Origin: Chloroflexota bacterium | GTDB taxonomy: Bacteria > Chloroflexota > Dehalococcoidia > UBA3495 | DNA: 24,896 nucleotides | Reading direction: 5' to 3' | NCBI GenBank assembly: GCA_022563275.1 | Contig: JADFNR010000006.1 | Coordinates: 1-24,896, forward strand | Shown here: piece after piece, positions 17,097 to 24,360 of the stretch | Position numbering within the stretch: position 1 is the first letter of the stretch | Layout: the number at the start of each line of letters is the position of its first letter | Position numbers and translations under genes: made by a program | Notes under the pieces: model-generated | The model's database searches: none | Seen by the model: only the letters and a program-made list of their open reading frames with translations | What the model was told of the DNA's origin: nothing

Positions 17097-17375
17097 ATGA
17101 CAACACCCGGCCTGGAAGTTATCCCGGGGAATGACATGACCCGGATCAGGGTTGTGTGCGAACACCAGCGAGGCCTGATCTACGTGGTGCCCGCGGAACG
17201 CAGTTGGGTCTGCGAGAAAGAGTACCTGCCGGCCCACGCACTGGCCGGATTCTTCAGGGAACTCAGCGCCCTGGAGAACAAAGAAGTCCAGGGGTTGATG
17301 CAGCAATGGGGCATCTATTTCCGGCAACTGCCCGAGGAACAAGAAGAAGCCAAGGCAGGGGCCGCGCAGTCTTAA
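17097..17375 (+). CDS. Small conserved-looking hypothetical protein with two Cys
   Basis: I do not recognise this 92-residue protein. It has no signal peptide or membrane helix. The first half looks beta-rich and carries C21-E-H23 and C39, with H47, which could bind a metal; the second half is helical (about 46-90) with a charged Glu/Lys/Ala-rich end. Support for a real gene: an ATG preceded by AAGGA, a consensus -10 box upstream, genome-typical codon use, and a strong terminator 27 bp after its stop. It is convergent with ftsH and divergent from hflK, so it sits inside the protease/regulator neighbourhood; a functional link is only a guess. Confidence 0.7.
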   Translation: MTTPGLEVIPGNDMTRIRVVCEHQRGLIYVVPAERSWVCEKEYLPAHALAGFFRELSALENKEVQGLMQQWGIYFRQLPEEQEEAKAGAAQS

Positions 17376-17401
17376 CGCAAGTCCCAACAAGCATCAGCAC
17401 G

Positions 17402-17438
17402 AAAAGAGGGGGCGGGTCTTAAACCCGCCCCCTCTTTT
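17402..17438. terminator. Perfect bidirectional terminator between the small protein and ftsH
   Basis: A 16-bp perfect stem (17402-17417 with 17423-17438) closes a 5-nt loop (CTTAA). The GC-rich core is flanked by AAAA on the left and TTTT on the right, so it works in both directions, ending both the plus-strand gene and ftsH. Confidence 0.92.
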
Positions 17439-17471
17439 AATTGGCTTTTATTGAATCGCGGCCTAGGCCGT

Positions 17472-19685
17472 CTAACTATCCGGGTCACCCGAGGAAGTCG
17501 ATGGCAACGTTGGCGCTGGCTGGGGCGTTGCCGGCTGGGGTTCTGGCCGGGCCGGATCGAATGCGGGCGGCGTCTCCGGTGAAACTGGGGGTATGGCGCC
17601 CTCGCTTCCAGTCTCCCCATCGGTGTTGAACAGCCGGTTCATGGCCTCACCCGACACAGTCTCGTGTTCGATCAAGAACTCAGCCAGCCTGACCAGCTTA
17701 GACTGGTGGGTTTTGATGACATCAACCGCCTGCTCATAAGCTTTGTTCAACAGGCCCGTGACCGCGTGGTCGATCTCTTCCGCGAGGCCATCGCTATAGT
17801 CTTTTTCTTCAGTACCTATATCGCGGCCGAGGAACACCATTTCTTGGACTTTGCCGAAAGTCCGTGGTGCGCCTAGCCCATCAAGGCTGCGGGAATCCTT
17901 TACCACGATCGTGACCGGTTGCAGGCCATCCGCTATCAGGTCCTCGTTGAACTTGGCGAGCAGGAACCGGTCCTCCTTGCGGGATTTGAACTCGGAGCCG
18001 TCGGCCAATTTTACCAGCAGATCGTTACCGTACATCTCCAGTGTGGTGACATCGCCGCTTCGGACTTTCTCGATAACGGCGCTGAAAGACATCTCTGGGT
18101 AAGCTTTCGCGCTGAACATTCCGTATCGCTTGATCATGCCCATCGCCAGCTTGGTGGCCTGCTCCAGGTCATTGCTCGCGCCGGTGGTCACCTCGTCGAA
18201 GATGATCTGCTCCGCCACCCGTCCGCCCATGGTAACGGCCATTCTGTCGCCGAACTGGTTCTTGGTCCAGAGGTAACGGTCCTCTTCCGGCACCAGGGAA
18301 GTATGGCCGCCCATGGCACCCCGGGGGATGATTGATATCTTGTGCACCGCGTCGGCATGGGGCATGGCCCAAGCCACCAGGGCATGGCCGGCTTCGTGGT
18401 AGGCCGTCATCTCCTTTTCCCGGGCGTTAATCATGCGGCTCTTACGCTGGGGTCCGGCGATGATCCGGTCCACCGCTTCTTCGAAGTCTTCCATGAAGAT
18501 GGACTTTTTGTTGTTTCTCGCCGCCATGATGGCTGCTTCGTTGATCAGGTTCGAGAGATCGGCGCCGCTGAAACCAGGAGTCTCCTTGGCCAATGCATCG
18601 AACGTGACCTCAGGGGCCAGGGGCTTCCCAGCGGCATGGACCTTCAAGATGTCTTTCCGGCCTTGTATATCCGGCAAGTCCATGGTCACCTTGCGGTCAA
18701 AGCGTCCGGGCCTCAAAAGGGCCGGGTCCAAGATGTCCGGCCGGTTGGTGGCGGCTATCACGATGATATTGGTGTTGGTCTCGAAACCGTCCATCTCAAC
18801 CAATATCTGGTTCAGGGTCTGTTCGCGTTCGTCGTGTCCACCGCCCAGACCGGCGCCACGGTGGCGGCCCACCGCGTCGATCTCGTCCACGAATACGATA
18901 CAAGGGGCGTTACGCTTGGCTTGGTCAAAAAGATCCCTGACCCGCGCCGCGCCGACGCCCACGAACATCTCCACGAACTCGGAACCGCTGATGTGGAAGA
19001 ACGGTACGCCGGCTTCTCCAGCCACGGCCCTGGCCATCAAGGTCTTGCCGGTGCCGGGTGCGCCCACAAGCAGCACGCCCTTGGGTATATGGGCTCCCAA
19101 CGCGAGGAACCGCTCAGGGAATTTGAGGAACTCAACAATCTCTTGGAGTTCCGCCTTGGCCTCATCCACGCCCGCCACGTCATTGAATGACACCGTGGGT
19201 TTGTTGTGGGTCAACATCTTGGCGCGGCTGCGCCCGAAACTCATGGTCTGATTGTTGCTGCCTTGGGCCTGACGCATCATGAATAGAATCAGGCCGCCGA
19301 AGAAGATCAGGGGCAAAAAGTTCAGCATCAATCCAAGGAAGCTGCTCAGGCCGCTGGAGCCCTTAAAGATCACCTCCACGCCGGAGGGCGGCCCGATATC
19401 CACACCACTTTCCACCAGGAGGCCAATCACATCCGTGTCACGGCCGATACGGCTGGTAAACCGGTCGGTCCCGGCCGTGCTGGTGCCCCTGGGGAAGACC
19501 GTGAGCGTCCGGCCGTCAATGACGATCTCTCGAATGTCATTGTTCTTGGCCATGGCTACCACCGTAGTCAGGGGTTCTTCGCTGCGGGCTCCGAAGCTGG
19601 GCAACAACGTGTAGAAGATCACGATCACCCCGATGATGATCATCAGGTACACGAAGCTGTTGCGAAGCCACCGGTTATTACCCAT
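17472..19685 (-). CDS. ftsH: ATP-dependent zinc metalloprotease FtsH with an insertion in the protease domain
   Basis: FtsH is the membrane-anchored AAA+ protease that extracts and degrades membrane and regulatory proteins. The 737 residues contain two membrane helices (about 10-28 and 113-137) around an extracytoplasmic domain, Walker A GAPGTGKT (208-215), Walker B IVFVDEID (263-270), an arginine-finger region RPGRFDRK (325-332), HEAGH (430-434) and the third zinc ligand D506 in [10 protein letters not shown]. After KRYGMFS (519-525) about 80 extra residues (526-604) intervene before the family resumes at GAPRTFGK (605-612). This insert resembles the protein's own extracytoplasmic domain. 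The tail (697-737) is Pro-rich. AAGGGG lies 5 nt before the ATG. Probable partners HflK/HflC are encoded 0.7 kb downstream on the same strand, beyond the small protein. Confidence 0.96.
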   Translation of the reverse strand: MGNNRWLRNSFVYLMIIIGVIVIFYTLLPSFGARSEEPLTTVVAMAKNNDIREIVIDGRTLTVFPRGTSTAGTDRFTSRIGRDTDVIGLLVESGVDIGPPSGVEVIFKGSSGLSSFLGLMLNFLPLIFFGGLILFMMRQAQGSNNQTMSFGRSRAKMLTHNKPTVSFNDVAGVDEAKAELQEIVEFLKFPERFLALGAHIPKGVLLVGAPGTGKTLMARAVAGEAGVPFFHISGSEFVEMFVGVGAARVRDLFDQAKRNAPCIVFVDEIDAVGRHRGAGLGGGHDEREQTLNQILVEMDGFETNTNIIVIAATNRPDILDPALLRPGRFDRKVTMDLPDIQGRKDILKVHAAGKPLAPEVTFDALAKETPGFSGADLSNLINEAAIMAARNNKKSIFMEDFEEAVDRIIAGPQRKSRMINAREKEMTAYHEAGHALVAWAMPHADAVHKISIIPRGAMGGHTSLVPEEDRYLWTKNQFGDRMAVTMGGRVAEQIIFDEVTTGASNDLEQATKLAMGMIKRYGMFSAKAYPEMSFSAVIEKVRSGDVTTLEMYGNDLLVKLADGSEFKSRKEDRFLLAKFNEDLIADGLQPVTIVVKDSRSLDGLGAPRTFGKVQEMVFLGRDIGTEEKDYSDGLAEEIDHAVTGLLNKAYEQAVDVIKTHQSKLVRLAEFLIEHETVSGEAMNRLFNTDGETGSEGAIPPVSPETPPAFDPARPEPQPATPQPAPTLPSTSSGDPDS

Positions 19686-20041
19686 GTTTACCCCTTAATC
19701 CCCTCTTTCCATGGCCCACAGCCACACCCACTTAATATTATCGGAGTGAGCCTAAAAATGCAAAGTGCCCGCGCCAGGCCCACGGCGGATTGCCCGGGAG
19801 GTTGACGGTGGAGGCCTTCGGTAATTTTCAGCCCTACATTATATCTAGATGCACCGCATCTACCGGGGATGCGATTTAACCGTTCTTATTATAGAATGCA
19901 TCCTGCGGACCAAGCGCCGAACCTTCGTTTCTTAGTACGCATCGAAGAGCTAAATGGATCGGCAGGCCGCACCTTTGTCCACGGACGCTTTATGCGTGGT
20001 GTTCAAATTGGCCTAAGAATCACGAAGAAGGGAGGGCAATC
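19686..20041. other. Divergent intergenic region between ftsH and the rhodanese gene
   Basis: I see no real gene; an 82-codon frame from 19869 overlaps the rhodanese start in another frame and lacks a Shine-Dalgarno. The region holds a candidate ftsH promoter (19735-19763) and a perfect 7-bp inverted repeat TAGATGC-ACC-GCATCTA at 19846-19862, which may be an operator for either gene. Confidence 0.5.
19735..19763 (-). promoter_or_regulatory. Candidate sigma70-type promoter of ftsH
   Basis: On the minus strand TTGCAT (19758-19763) and TAATAT (19735-19740) are 17 bp apart, placing a start near 19728, about 43 bp before the ftsH ATG. The hexamers match consensus at 3/6 and 4/6. No heat-shock operator such as CIRCE is visible. 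Confidence 0.35.
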
Positions 20042-20884
20042 ATGGCAGAGTACGCACATCCCGAATCACTGGTCAGCACCGAATGGGTGGCCGAACACGG
20101 CACGGACGCCAATGTGAGGTTGGTAGAGGTGGACGTCGACACGTCGGCCTACGACCAAGGCCATATCGCCGGCGCCGTGGGTTGGGACTGGCATACCCAA
20201 CTCCAAGAGACTCTCACCCGGGACCTGGTCAGCAAGGACAGCCTGGAGAAACTACTTGGCTCCGCGGGAATCGACAATAACACCACCGTTATCCTCTATG
20301 GCGACAACAATAACTGGTTCGCTGCCTGGGCTTTCTGGCAGATGAAGTACTACGGCCACGCCGACGTCAAGCTTATGAATGGCGGACGGGCCAAGTGGGA
20401 GGCCGAGGGCAAACCGCTAACCACCGCCGCGGCCAACCCCGGCTCAAAGTCCTACCAGGCCAAGGCCACCAACGAGGACATACGGGCATACCGTGACCAG
20501 GTGCTCAGTAAGGTCAACTCCCGAAGCGTCTCGCTGGTCGATGTCCGGGCTCCCGCCGAATACAGCGGCGAGCTTCTGGCCCCCGAGAACCTGCCCCAAG
20601 AAGGCGCTCAGCGCGGCGGACACATCCCAGGCGCGGCCAACATCCCGTGGGGACAGGCCGTGGCGGAGGACGGGACGTTCAAGTCGGCCGACGATCTGAA
20701 AGCACTCTATGGCGGCAAGGGGATCGACGGCGGCAAAGAGACCATCGCCTACTGCCGGATCGGCGAGCGTTCGTCCCACACCTGGTTCGTTCTGACCCAG
20801 CTTCTGGGACACAACAACGTCCGCAACTACGATGGCTCTTGGACCGAATGGGGCAGCATCGTGGGCGCTCCCATCGAGAAGTAA
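20042..20884 (+). CDS. Two-domain sulfurtransferase (thiosulfate/3-mercaptopyruvate type rhodanese)
   Basis: This 280-residue protein has two rhodanese domains (about 10-125 and 145-278). Only the second carries the catalytic loop: C238 in CRIGERSS, the C-x-x-G-x-R pattern usual for thiosulfate:cyanide sulfurtransferases, which pass sulfane sulfur to cyanide or thiol acceptors. The first domain keeps HIAGAVGWDW and the GGRAKWEAEGKPL linker but has no cysteine, as is normal. VDVRAPAEYSGE (166-177) and HIPGAANIPWG (194-204) mark the second domain. No signal peptide, so cytosolic. GGGAGGG lies 6 nt before the ATG. It is monocistronic, with its own terminator at 20927-20950. Confidence 0.94.
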   Translation: MAEYAHPESLVSTEWVAEHGTDANVRLVEVDVDTSAYDQGHIAGAVGWDWHTQLQETLTRDLVSKDSLEKLLGSAGIDNNTTVILYGDNNNWFAAWAFWQMKYYGHADVKLMNGGRAKWEAEGKPLTTAAANPGSKSYQAKATNEDIRAYRDQVLSKVNSRSVSLVDVRAPAEYSGELLAPENLPQEGAQRGGHIPGAANIPWGQAVAEDGTFKSADDLKALYGGKGIDGGKETIAYCRIGERSSHTWFVLTQLLGHNNVRNYDGSWTEWGSIVGAPIEK

Positions 20885-20926
20885 CTCCAAGTTAAATCTC
20901 GACGGCCGGGTCTTTGGATTTAAATG

Positions 20927-20950
20927 AAGGGCTGCATCTCTGCAGCCCTT
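20927..20950 (+). terminator. Terminator of the rhodanese gene
   Basis: AAGGGCTGCA (20927-20936) pairs perfectly with TGCAGCCCTT (20941-20950) around the 4-nt loop TCTC, followed by TAATTTT. It lies 43 bp after the stop and separates the rhodanese gene from the nitrogen block. Confidence 0.88.
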
Positions 20951-21033
20951 TAATTTTGATATTGGCCATATCGCTCAATATTAGTATCGACCGTAGGCGG
21001 TTGACCGTGTGGCCCACGGCGAAAGCGAATTTC

Positions 21034-21115
21034 GTAACACCGGCTTAACATAATCGTAACAAAAGGTTAACAAACCGGAAACATTGGCGTAACAGTTTCG
21101 AAACTCGCAGGAAAT
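21034..21115 (+). promoter_or_regulatory. Eight-box, 11-bp-periodic operator upstream of amt1 (GlnR-like)
   Basis: Eight pentamers lie in exact 11-bp register: GTAAC 21034, TTAAC 21045, GTAAC 21056, TTAAC 21067, GAAAC 21078, GTAAC 21089, GAAAC 21100, GAAAT 21111 (first bases). Every spacer is 6 nt and the spacers are unrelated to each other, so it is a set of half-sites and not a simple duplication. GTnAC-n6-GAAAC pairs at this spacing are the known operator of actinobacterial GlnR, an OmpR-family nitrogen regulator. A -10-like TAGACT (21126-21131) follows, so the last boxes replace or overlap the -35 region, as for an activator. The regulator itself is not in the window. Confidence 0.75.
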
Positions 21116-21169
21116 ATCCGGCCCGTAGACTAACTTTCGGAAACTATCATTGGGGATGAGGAGACAAGA

Positions 21170-22525
21170 ATGTTAGTCGAAACAGCGCCACAATCCAACG
21201 GCGCGCGGATCTTGCGCAGGTCGCTGCCGTTCGCTCTTGCCGGGTTGGTGGCGGTGGCCATCATGACCGGATACAGCTTGGTGTTCGCCCAGGACATAAC
21301 ATCGGACGCGGACAAACTGGACCAGAGCGCCAATATGATTTGGATGCTTGGCGCGTTCTTGGTGTTCTTCATGCAGGCCGGGTTCGCTTTCCTTGGCGCT
21401 GGGTTGATCCGCGCCAAGAACACCACCAACTATATGACCAAGAGCTTCATGGACTTCGCCATCGCGTCATTGTCCTTCTGGGCATTCGGTTTCGCCCTGA
21501 TGTGGGGAACCTCGGTTGCCGGGATAGCCGGCAACACCAACTATTTCCTGACCGACGCGGCCAATGGCCAGACCTATGTTGATTGGGTCTTCCAGATGGT
21601 ATTCGCCGGCACCGCAGCCACCATAGTGGCCGGCGCTGTGGCCGAGCGCACCAAGACCCAAGCCTACCTGGCCTACAGCTTTATGATTGGCGCCATCATC
21701 TACCCGCTTTATGGCCACTGGGTATGGGGCGGGGGCTGGCTGGGGGCGCTGGACAAGATTGACCTGCCGGCAGCGGCGGACTACGCCGGTTCCGGCGTGG
21801 TGCACGCGGTGGGTGGATTCGTAGCCCTGGCCGGAGCGGTTGTGGTGGGTCCGCGTATCGGAAAATTCAACGCGGACGGGTCCGCCAACATCCTATCTGG
21901 GCATAACGTGCCCTTCGTGGTCATCGGCACATTCATCCTGTTCTTCGGCTGGTTCGGGTTCAACATCAATACCGGCGACTCCATCGGCCTGAACGCCATC
22001 AACACCCTGCTGGCGGGTGCAACCGGCTCGGTGGTCGCCCTTTATATACGGCTGGTCCAAACCGGCAAGACCGACATCCTGATCGCGTGTAACGGCGCAT
22101 TGGCCGGGCTGGTGGGCATCACCGCCGGGGCCGCCTTTGTCGAGCCGTGGTCCGCAGTGGCCATCGGAGCCATAGCGGCGCCGATCATGATGGCCTCTTT
22201 GATATTGATCGAACGGGTCCTAAAAATTGACGATCCGGTGGGCGCCATCTCGGTACACGGGGTGACCGGGCTATGGGGTCTGCTGGCGGTGGGTATCTTC
22301 GCCAACGGAAACAACGGAGTGGAGGGCCTGGTCGCCGGCGATGTCAAGCAGATCCTATCCCAACTGATCAGCATGGGCGTGGTGCTCGCCTGGGGCCTGG
22401 TGACCGGCTTTGCGCTGTTCATGTTCCTTAAGGTCACCATGGGTGTCCGGGCAACGGAAGCCGAAGAGCTGGAAGGACTGGACATCTCGGAGCATGGCCT
22501 GCCGGCCTACGGCGACGACGACTGA
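21170..22525 (+). CDS. amt: Ammonium transporter Amt (first copy)
   Basis: Amt proteins are trimeric channels that conduct ammonium/ammonia into the cell. This 451-residue copy starts with a hydrophobic segment (about 20-40) ending GYSLVFAQ, a likely cleaved signal peptide as in E. coli AmtB, then eleven helices. The pore twin histidines are H212 (GVVHAVGG) and H363 (SVHGVTG); HWVWGGGWLG (183-192) and WFGFNINTG (261-269) are also typical. The cytosolic tail ends with the conserved LDISEHG element (438-444), which couples subunits and docks PII proteins. GAGGAG lies 6 nt before the ATG. The eight-box operator lies just upstream, so induction on nitrogen limitation is expected. Confidence 0.96.
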   Translation: MLVETAPQSNGARILRRSLPFALAGLVAVAIMTGYSLVFAQDITSDADKLDQSANMIWMLGAFLVFFMQAGFAFLGAGLIRAKNTTNYMTKSFMDFAIASLSFWAFGFALMWGTSVAGIAGNTNYFLTDAANGQTYVDWVFQMVFAGTAATIVAGAVAERTKTQAYLAYSFMIGAIIYPLYGHWVWGGGWLGALDKIDLPAAADYAGSGVVHAVGGFVALAGAVVVGPRIGKFNADGSANILSGHNVPFVVIGTFILFFGWFGFNINTGDSIGLNAINTLLAGATGSVVALYIRLVQTGKTDILIACNGALAGLVGITAGAAFVEPWSAVAIGAIAAPIMMASLILIERVLKIDDPVGAISVHGVTGLWGLLAVGIFANGNNGVEGLVAGDVKQILSQLISMGVVLAWGLVTGFALFMFLKVTMGVRATEAEELEGLDISEHGLPAYGDDD

Positions 22526-22534
22526 TCGTCAATC

Positions 22535-22614
22535 GGGCCTGCTGTCTATGTGACGGCACGGGCCCAAGTCTAGACCGGAGAAAACCGTCAGGGGGTCCGT
22601 CGTTCCCCTGGCGG
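22535..22614 (+). terminator. Two consecutive hairpins after amt1, weak terminator candidates
   Basis: A bulged hairpin pairs GGGCC (22535-22539) with GGCCC (22561-22565), with further internal pairs. A second pairs CCGTCAGGGG (22585-22594) with CCCCTGGCGG (22605-22614), with one wobble pair. Neither has a U-tract, so they may attenuate or stabilise the 3' end instead of ending transcription. Confidence 0.4.
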
Positions 22615-22660
22615 AACTCTCCGGGCAGGTTTACAGGTCCGTGCCTGGACCGCCGGAAAC

Positions 22661-22698
22661 GTAACAAACATTTAACAAATACGATATTTATCTGTAAC
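22661..22698 (+). promoter_or_regulatory. Second 11-bp-periodic operator, upstream of the 27-codon ORF and amt2
   Basis: Four pentamers stand in 11-bp register: GTAAC 22661, TTAAC 22672, GATAT 22683 (degenerate) and GTAAC 22694 (first bases). Three match the boxes before amt1. The array ends 46 bp before the small ORF start, the right place for activation of a promoter near 22715-22720, where no good -35 is seen. Confidence 0.6.
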
Positions 22699-22744
22699 AA
22701 GTTAAAGGCAAACTAAGCTATCACTTAAGCGGAGGAACGGATCT

Positions 22745-22828
22745 ATGATGGCATTGGTAGCAGCGGGAGTATTTGTGGGGTTGTTCGGGATGTGGGTGGT
22801 TCTTCCCCGGTTGTTGCTCCGCAAGTAA
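22745..22828 (+). CDS. 27-residue single-helix membrane peptide (new small ORF)
   Basis: An ATG-ATG start, preceded by GGAGG nine nt upstream, opens 27 codons ending in TAA. The peptide begins MMALVAAGVF, continues with a Val/Gly/Leu/Phe/Met/Trp run and ends PRLLLRK, giving one membrane-spanning helix (about 3-20) followed by a basic end (R22, R26, K27), so the C-terminus should be cytosolic-side by the positive-inside rule. It lies between the second 11-bp-periodic operator and amt2, and a strong hairpin separates it from amt2. I know no family for it. It could be a regulator or subunit acting on the transporter, or a leader peptide for amt2 expression. The length is too short for codon statistics to prove it. 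Confidence 0.6.
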   Translation: MMALVAAGVFVGLFGMWVVLPRLLLRK

Positions 22829-22888
22829 TTCCATGACATCTTTGCGGGAGGGCTAGGCCCTGGAACCCGCGATTAATAATGTTAGGCC

Positions 22889-22932
22889 AAATAATCCATG
22901 CTAGCCGCGGTCTGCGGCGGCATGGATTATTT
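22889..22932 (+). terminator. Strong hairpin between the small ORF and amt2
   Basis: The 13-nt arms 22889-22901 and 22920-22932 pair perfectly; inside, GCCGC (22904-22908) pairs with GCGGC (22914-22918) around a 5-nt loop. TTATTGTC follows, a short U-rich stretch. It may end the small ORF's transcript or attenuate amt2, whose start is 32 bp further on. Confidence 0.65.
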
Positions 22933-22964
22933 ATTGTCTAAATAAAGACGACGGCGGTGTAGGA

Positions 22965-24176
22965 ATGATTGATTCAGGGGATACGGCTTGGGTCCTGACG
23001 GCTTCAGCCCTAGTATTGCTGATGACGCCGGGATTGGCGTTTTTCTACGGCGGCTTGGTTCGTAAGAAAAACGTCGTGTCGACCATCATGTACAGCTTCG
23101 TAACCATCGGGCTGGTGGGGATAGTTTGGGTCCTCTGGGGCTACAGCCTGGCCTTCGGCCCCGATATCGGCGGCTTCATCGGAAATCTTGAGTGGTTCGG
23201 CTTGAAGGATGTTTCCGCCGACCTTCCCGGTCCTTATTCCGACACGATTCCCCATCAGGCATTCATGATCTTCCAGGCCATGTTTGCCATCATCACCCCG
23301 GCGCTGGTCACCGGCGCCTTCGCTGAACGGATGAAATTCAGCGCGCTGTGCATCTTCATAGTGCTGTGGGTGACCATCGTCTACGCTCCGATTGCCCACT
23401 GGGTCTGGGGGGGCGGTTGGTTGGGCGATCTAGGCGCATTGGACTTTGCCGGTGGCACGGTGGTGCACATCAGCGCCGGCGCCGGAGCGCTGGCCTCAGC
23501 CCTGGTCATCGGGCGCAGGATCGGGTTCCCCGAACTGCCCATGGGACCGGCAAACGTGCCCATGGTCGTTCTGGGCGCCGCCCTGCTCTGGTTCGGCTGG
23601 TTCGGATTCAACGCCGGGAGCAGCCTGGCCGCCAACGGTGTCGCCACCAACGCCTTCGTGGTGACCAACACGGCCGCCGCCGCGGCCATGATCGCCTGGT
23701 TGATGATGTCCTGGCTGATCGATAAGAAACCCAGCGCCGTCGGCGCGGCTTCCGGCGCTGTGGCCGGCCTGGTGGCCATCACCCCAGCAGCCGGATTCGT
23801 CGGGCCGATGCCCGCTTTGATCATCGGATTGGGAGCGGGTGTCTTTTGCTACGGCATGGTCAAGTTGCTGCTGAAGCTCAAGGTTGACGACGCTCTGGCC
23901 GTCTTTGGCGTCCACGGCGTCGGCGGCGCCTGGGGCGCATTGGCCACCGGCCTCTTCGTGGGCGTCGGCTACGCAGCCCTTGGCGACGGCGTGAGCCGCG
24001 GTGAGCAGATCGTCAACCAACTCATCGCCATCGGAGCTTCGTTCGGCTGGGCCTTTGTCGTCACCGGGGCCATCATGCTGGTCATCGATAAGACCATCGG
24101 CCTCAGTGCCGATGCAGAAGGTGAGGGCATGGGCCTGGATCTTGCCGAGCACGGCGCAAGGGCCTACGAAGATTAA
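22965..24176 (+). CDS. amt: Ammonium transporter Amt (second copy)
   Basis: This 403-residue Amt lacks the N-terminal signal segment of the first copy and begins close to helix 1 (MIDSGDTAWVLTASALVLLM). The pore histidines are H168 (GTVVHISAG) and H317 (GVHGVGG); AHWVWGGGWLG (144-154) and WFGFNAGSS (212-220) are present, and the tail ends with LDLAEHG (391-397). It is clearly diverged from amt1, so the two are old paralogues, not a fresh duplication. The Shine-Dalgarno is weak (GTAGGA directly before the ATG). It lies behind the small ORF and its hairpin; a strong terminator follows. No glnK/PII gene is adjacent, though Amt genes are often paired with one. Confidence 0.96.
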   Translation: MIDSGDTAWVLTASALVLLMTPGLAFFYGGLVRKKNVVSTIMYSFVTIGLVGIVWVLWGYSLAFGPDIGGFIGNLEWFGLKDVSADLPGPYSDTIPHQAFMIFQAMFAIITPALVTGAFAERMKFSALCIFIVLWVTIVYAPIAHWVWGGGWLGDLGALDFAGGTVVHISAGAGALASALVIGRRIGFPELPMGPANVPMVVLGAALLWFGWFGFNAGSSLAANGVATNAFVVTNTAAAAAMIAWLMMSWLIDKKPSAVGAASGAVAGLVAITPAAGFVGPMPALIIGLGAGVFCYGMVKLLLKLKVDDALAVFGVHGVGGAWGALATGLFVGVGYAALGDGVSRGEQIVNQLIAIGASFGWAFVVTGAIMLVIDKTIGLSADAEGEGMGLDLAEHGARAYED

Positions 24177-24194
24177 CCGCTTCTTCTAGCTAAA

Positions 24195-24257
24195 TTCCGC
24201 TCAAGTTTAAAGCGGAAAAAATGGGCAGGGCCGGCGTAAACCGCCGGCCCTGCCCAT
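24195..24257 (+). terminator. Terminator of amt2
   Basis: A 16-bp perfect stem (24221-24236 with 24242-24257) closes a 5-nt loop and is followed by a T-rich stretch (CTGTCTCTTT). A smaller hairpin, TTCCGC/GCGGAA (24195-24200 with 24212-24217), followed by AAAAA, precedes it. Together they insulate amt2 from glnA. Confidence 0.88.
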
Positions 24258-24360
24258 CTGTCTCTTTGGCCCGCCGTCGAGCGAGGCGGAACGGCGCCAT
24301 CGCAAAGCCGTTATACTTAGTAGCTGAAGCCGAATTCAGGAACCGGTCTGGAGGACGAAC

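Noticed and set aside
19869..20117. An 82-codon frame upstream of the rhodanese gene
   Set aside because: It overlaps the rhodanese start in another frame and lacks a ribosome-binding site; GGGAGGG clearly serves the ATG at 20042.
21034..21115. The evenly spaced repeats before amt1 read as a small CRISPR or tandem repeat
   Set aside because: Units are only 5 bp with 6-nt spacers, far too small for CRISPR, and the spacers differ, which fits regulator half-sites.
21170..24176. The two amt genes as a recent tandem duplication or misassembly
   Set aside because: The proteins differ at most positions outside the pore motifs and differ in N-terminal design, so they are old paralogues.
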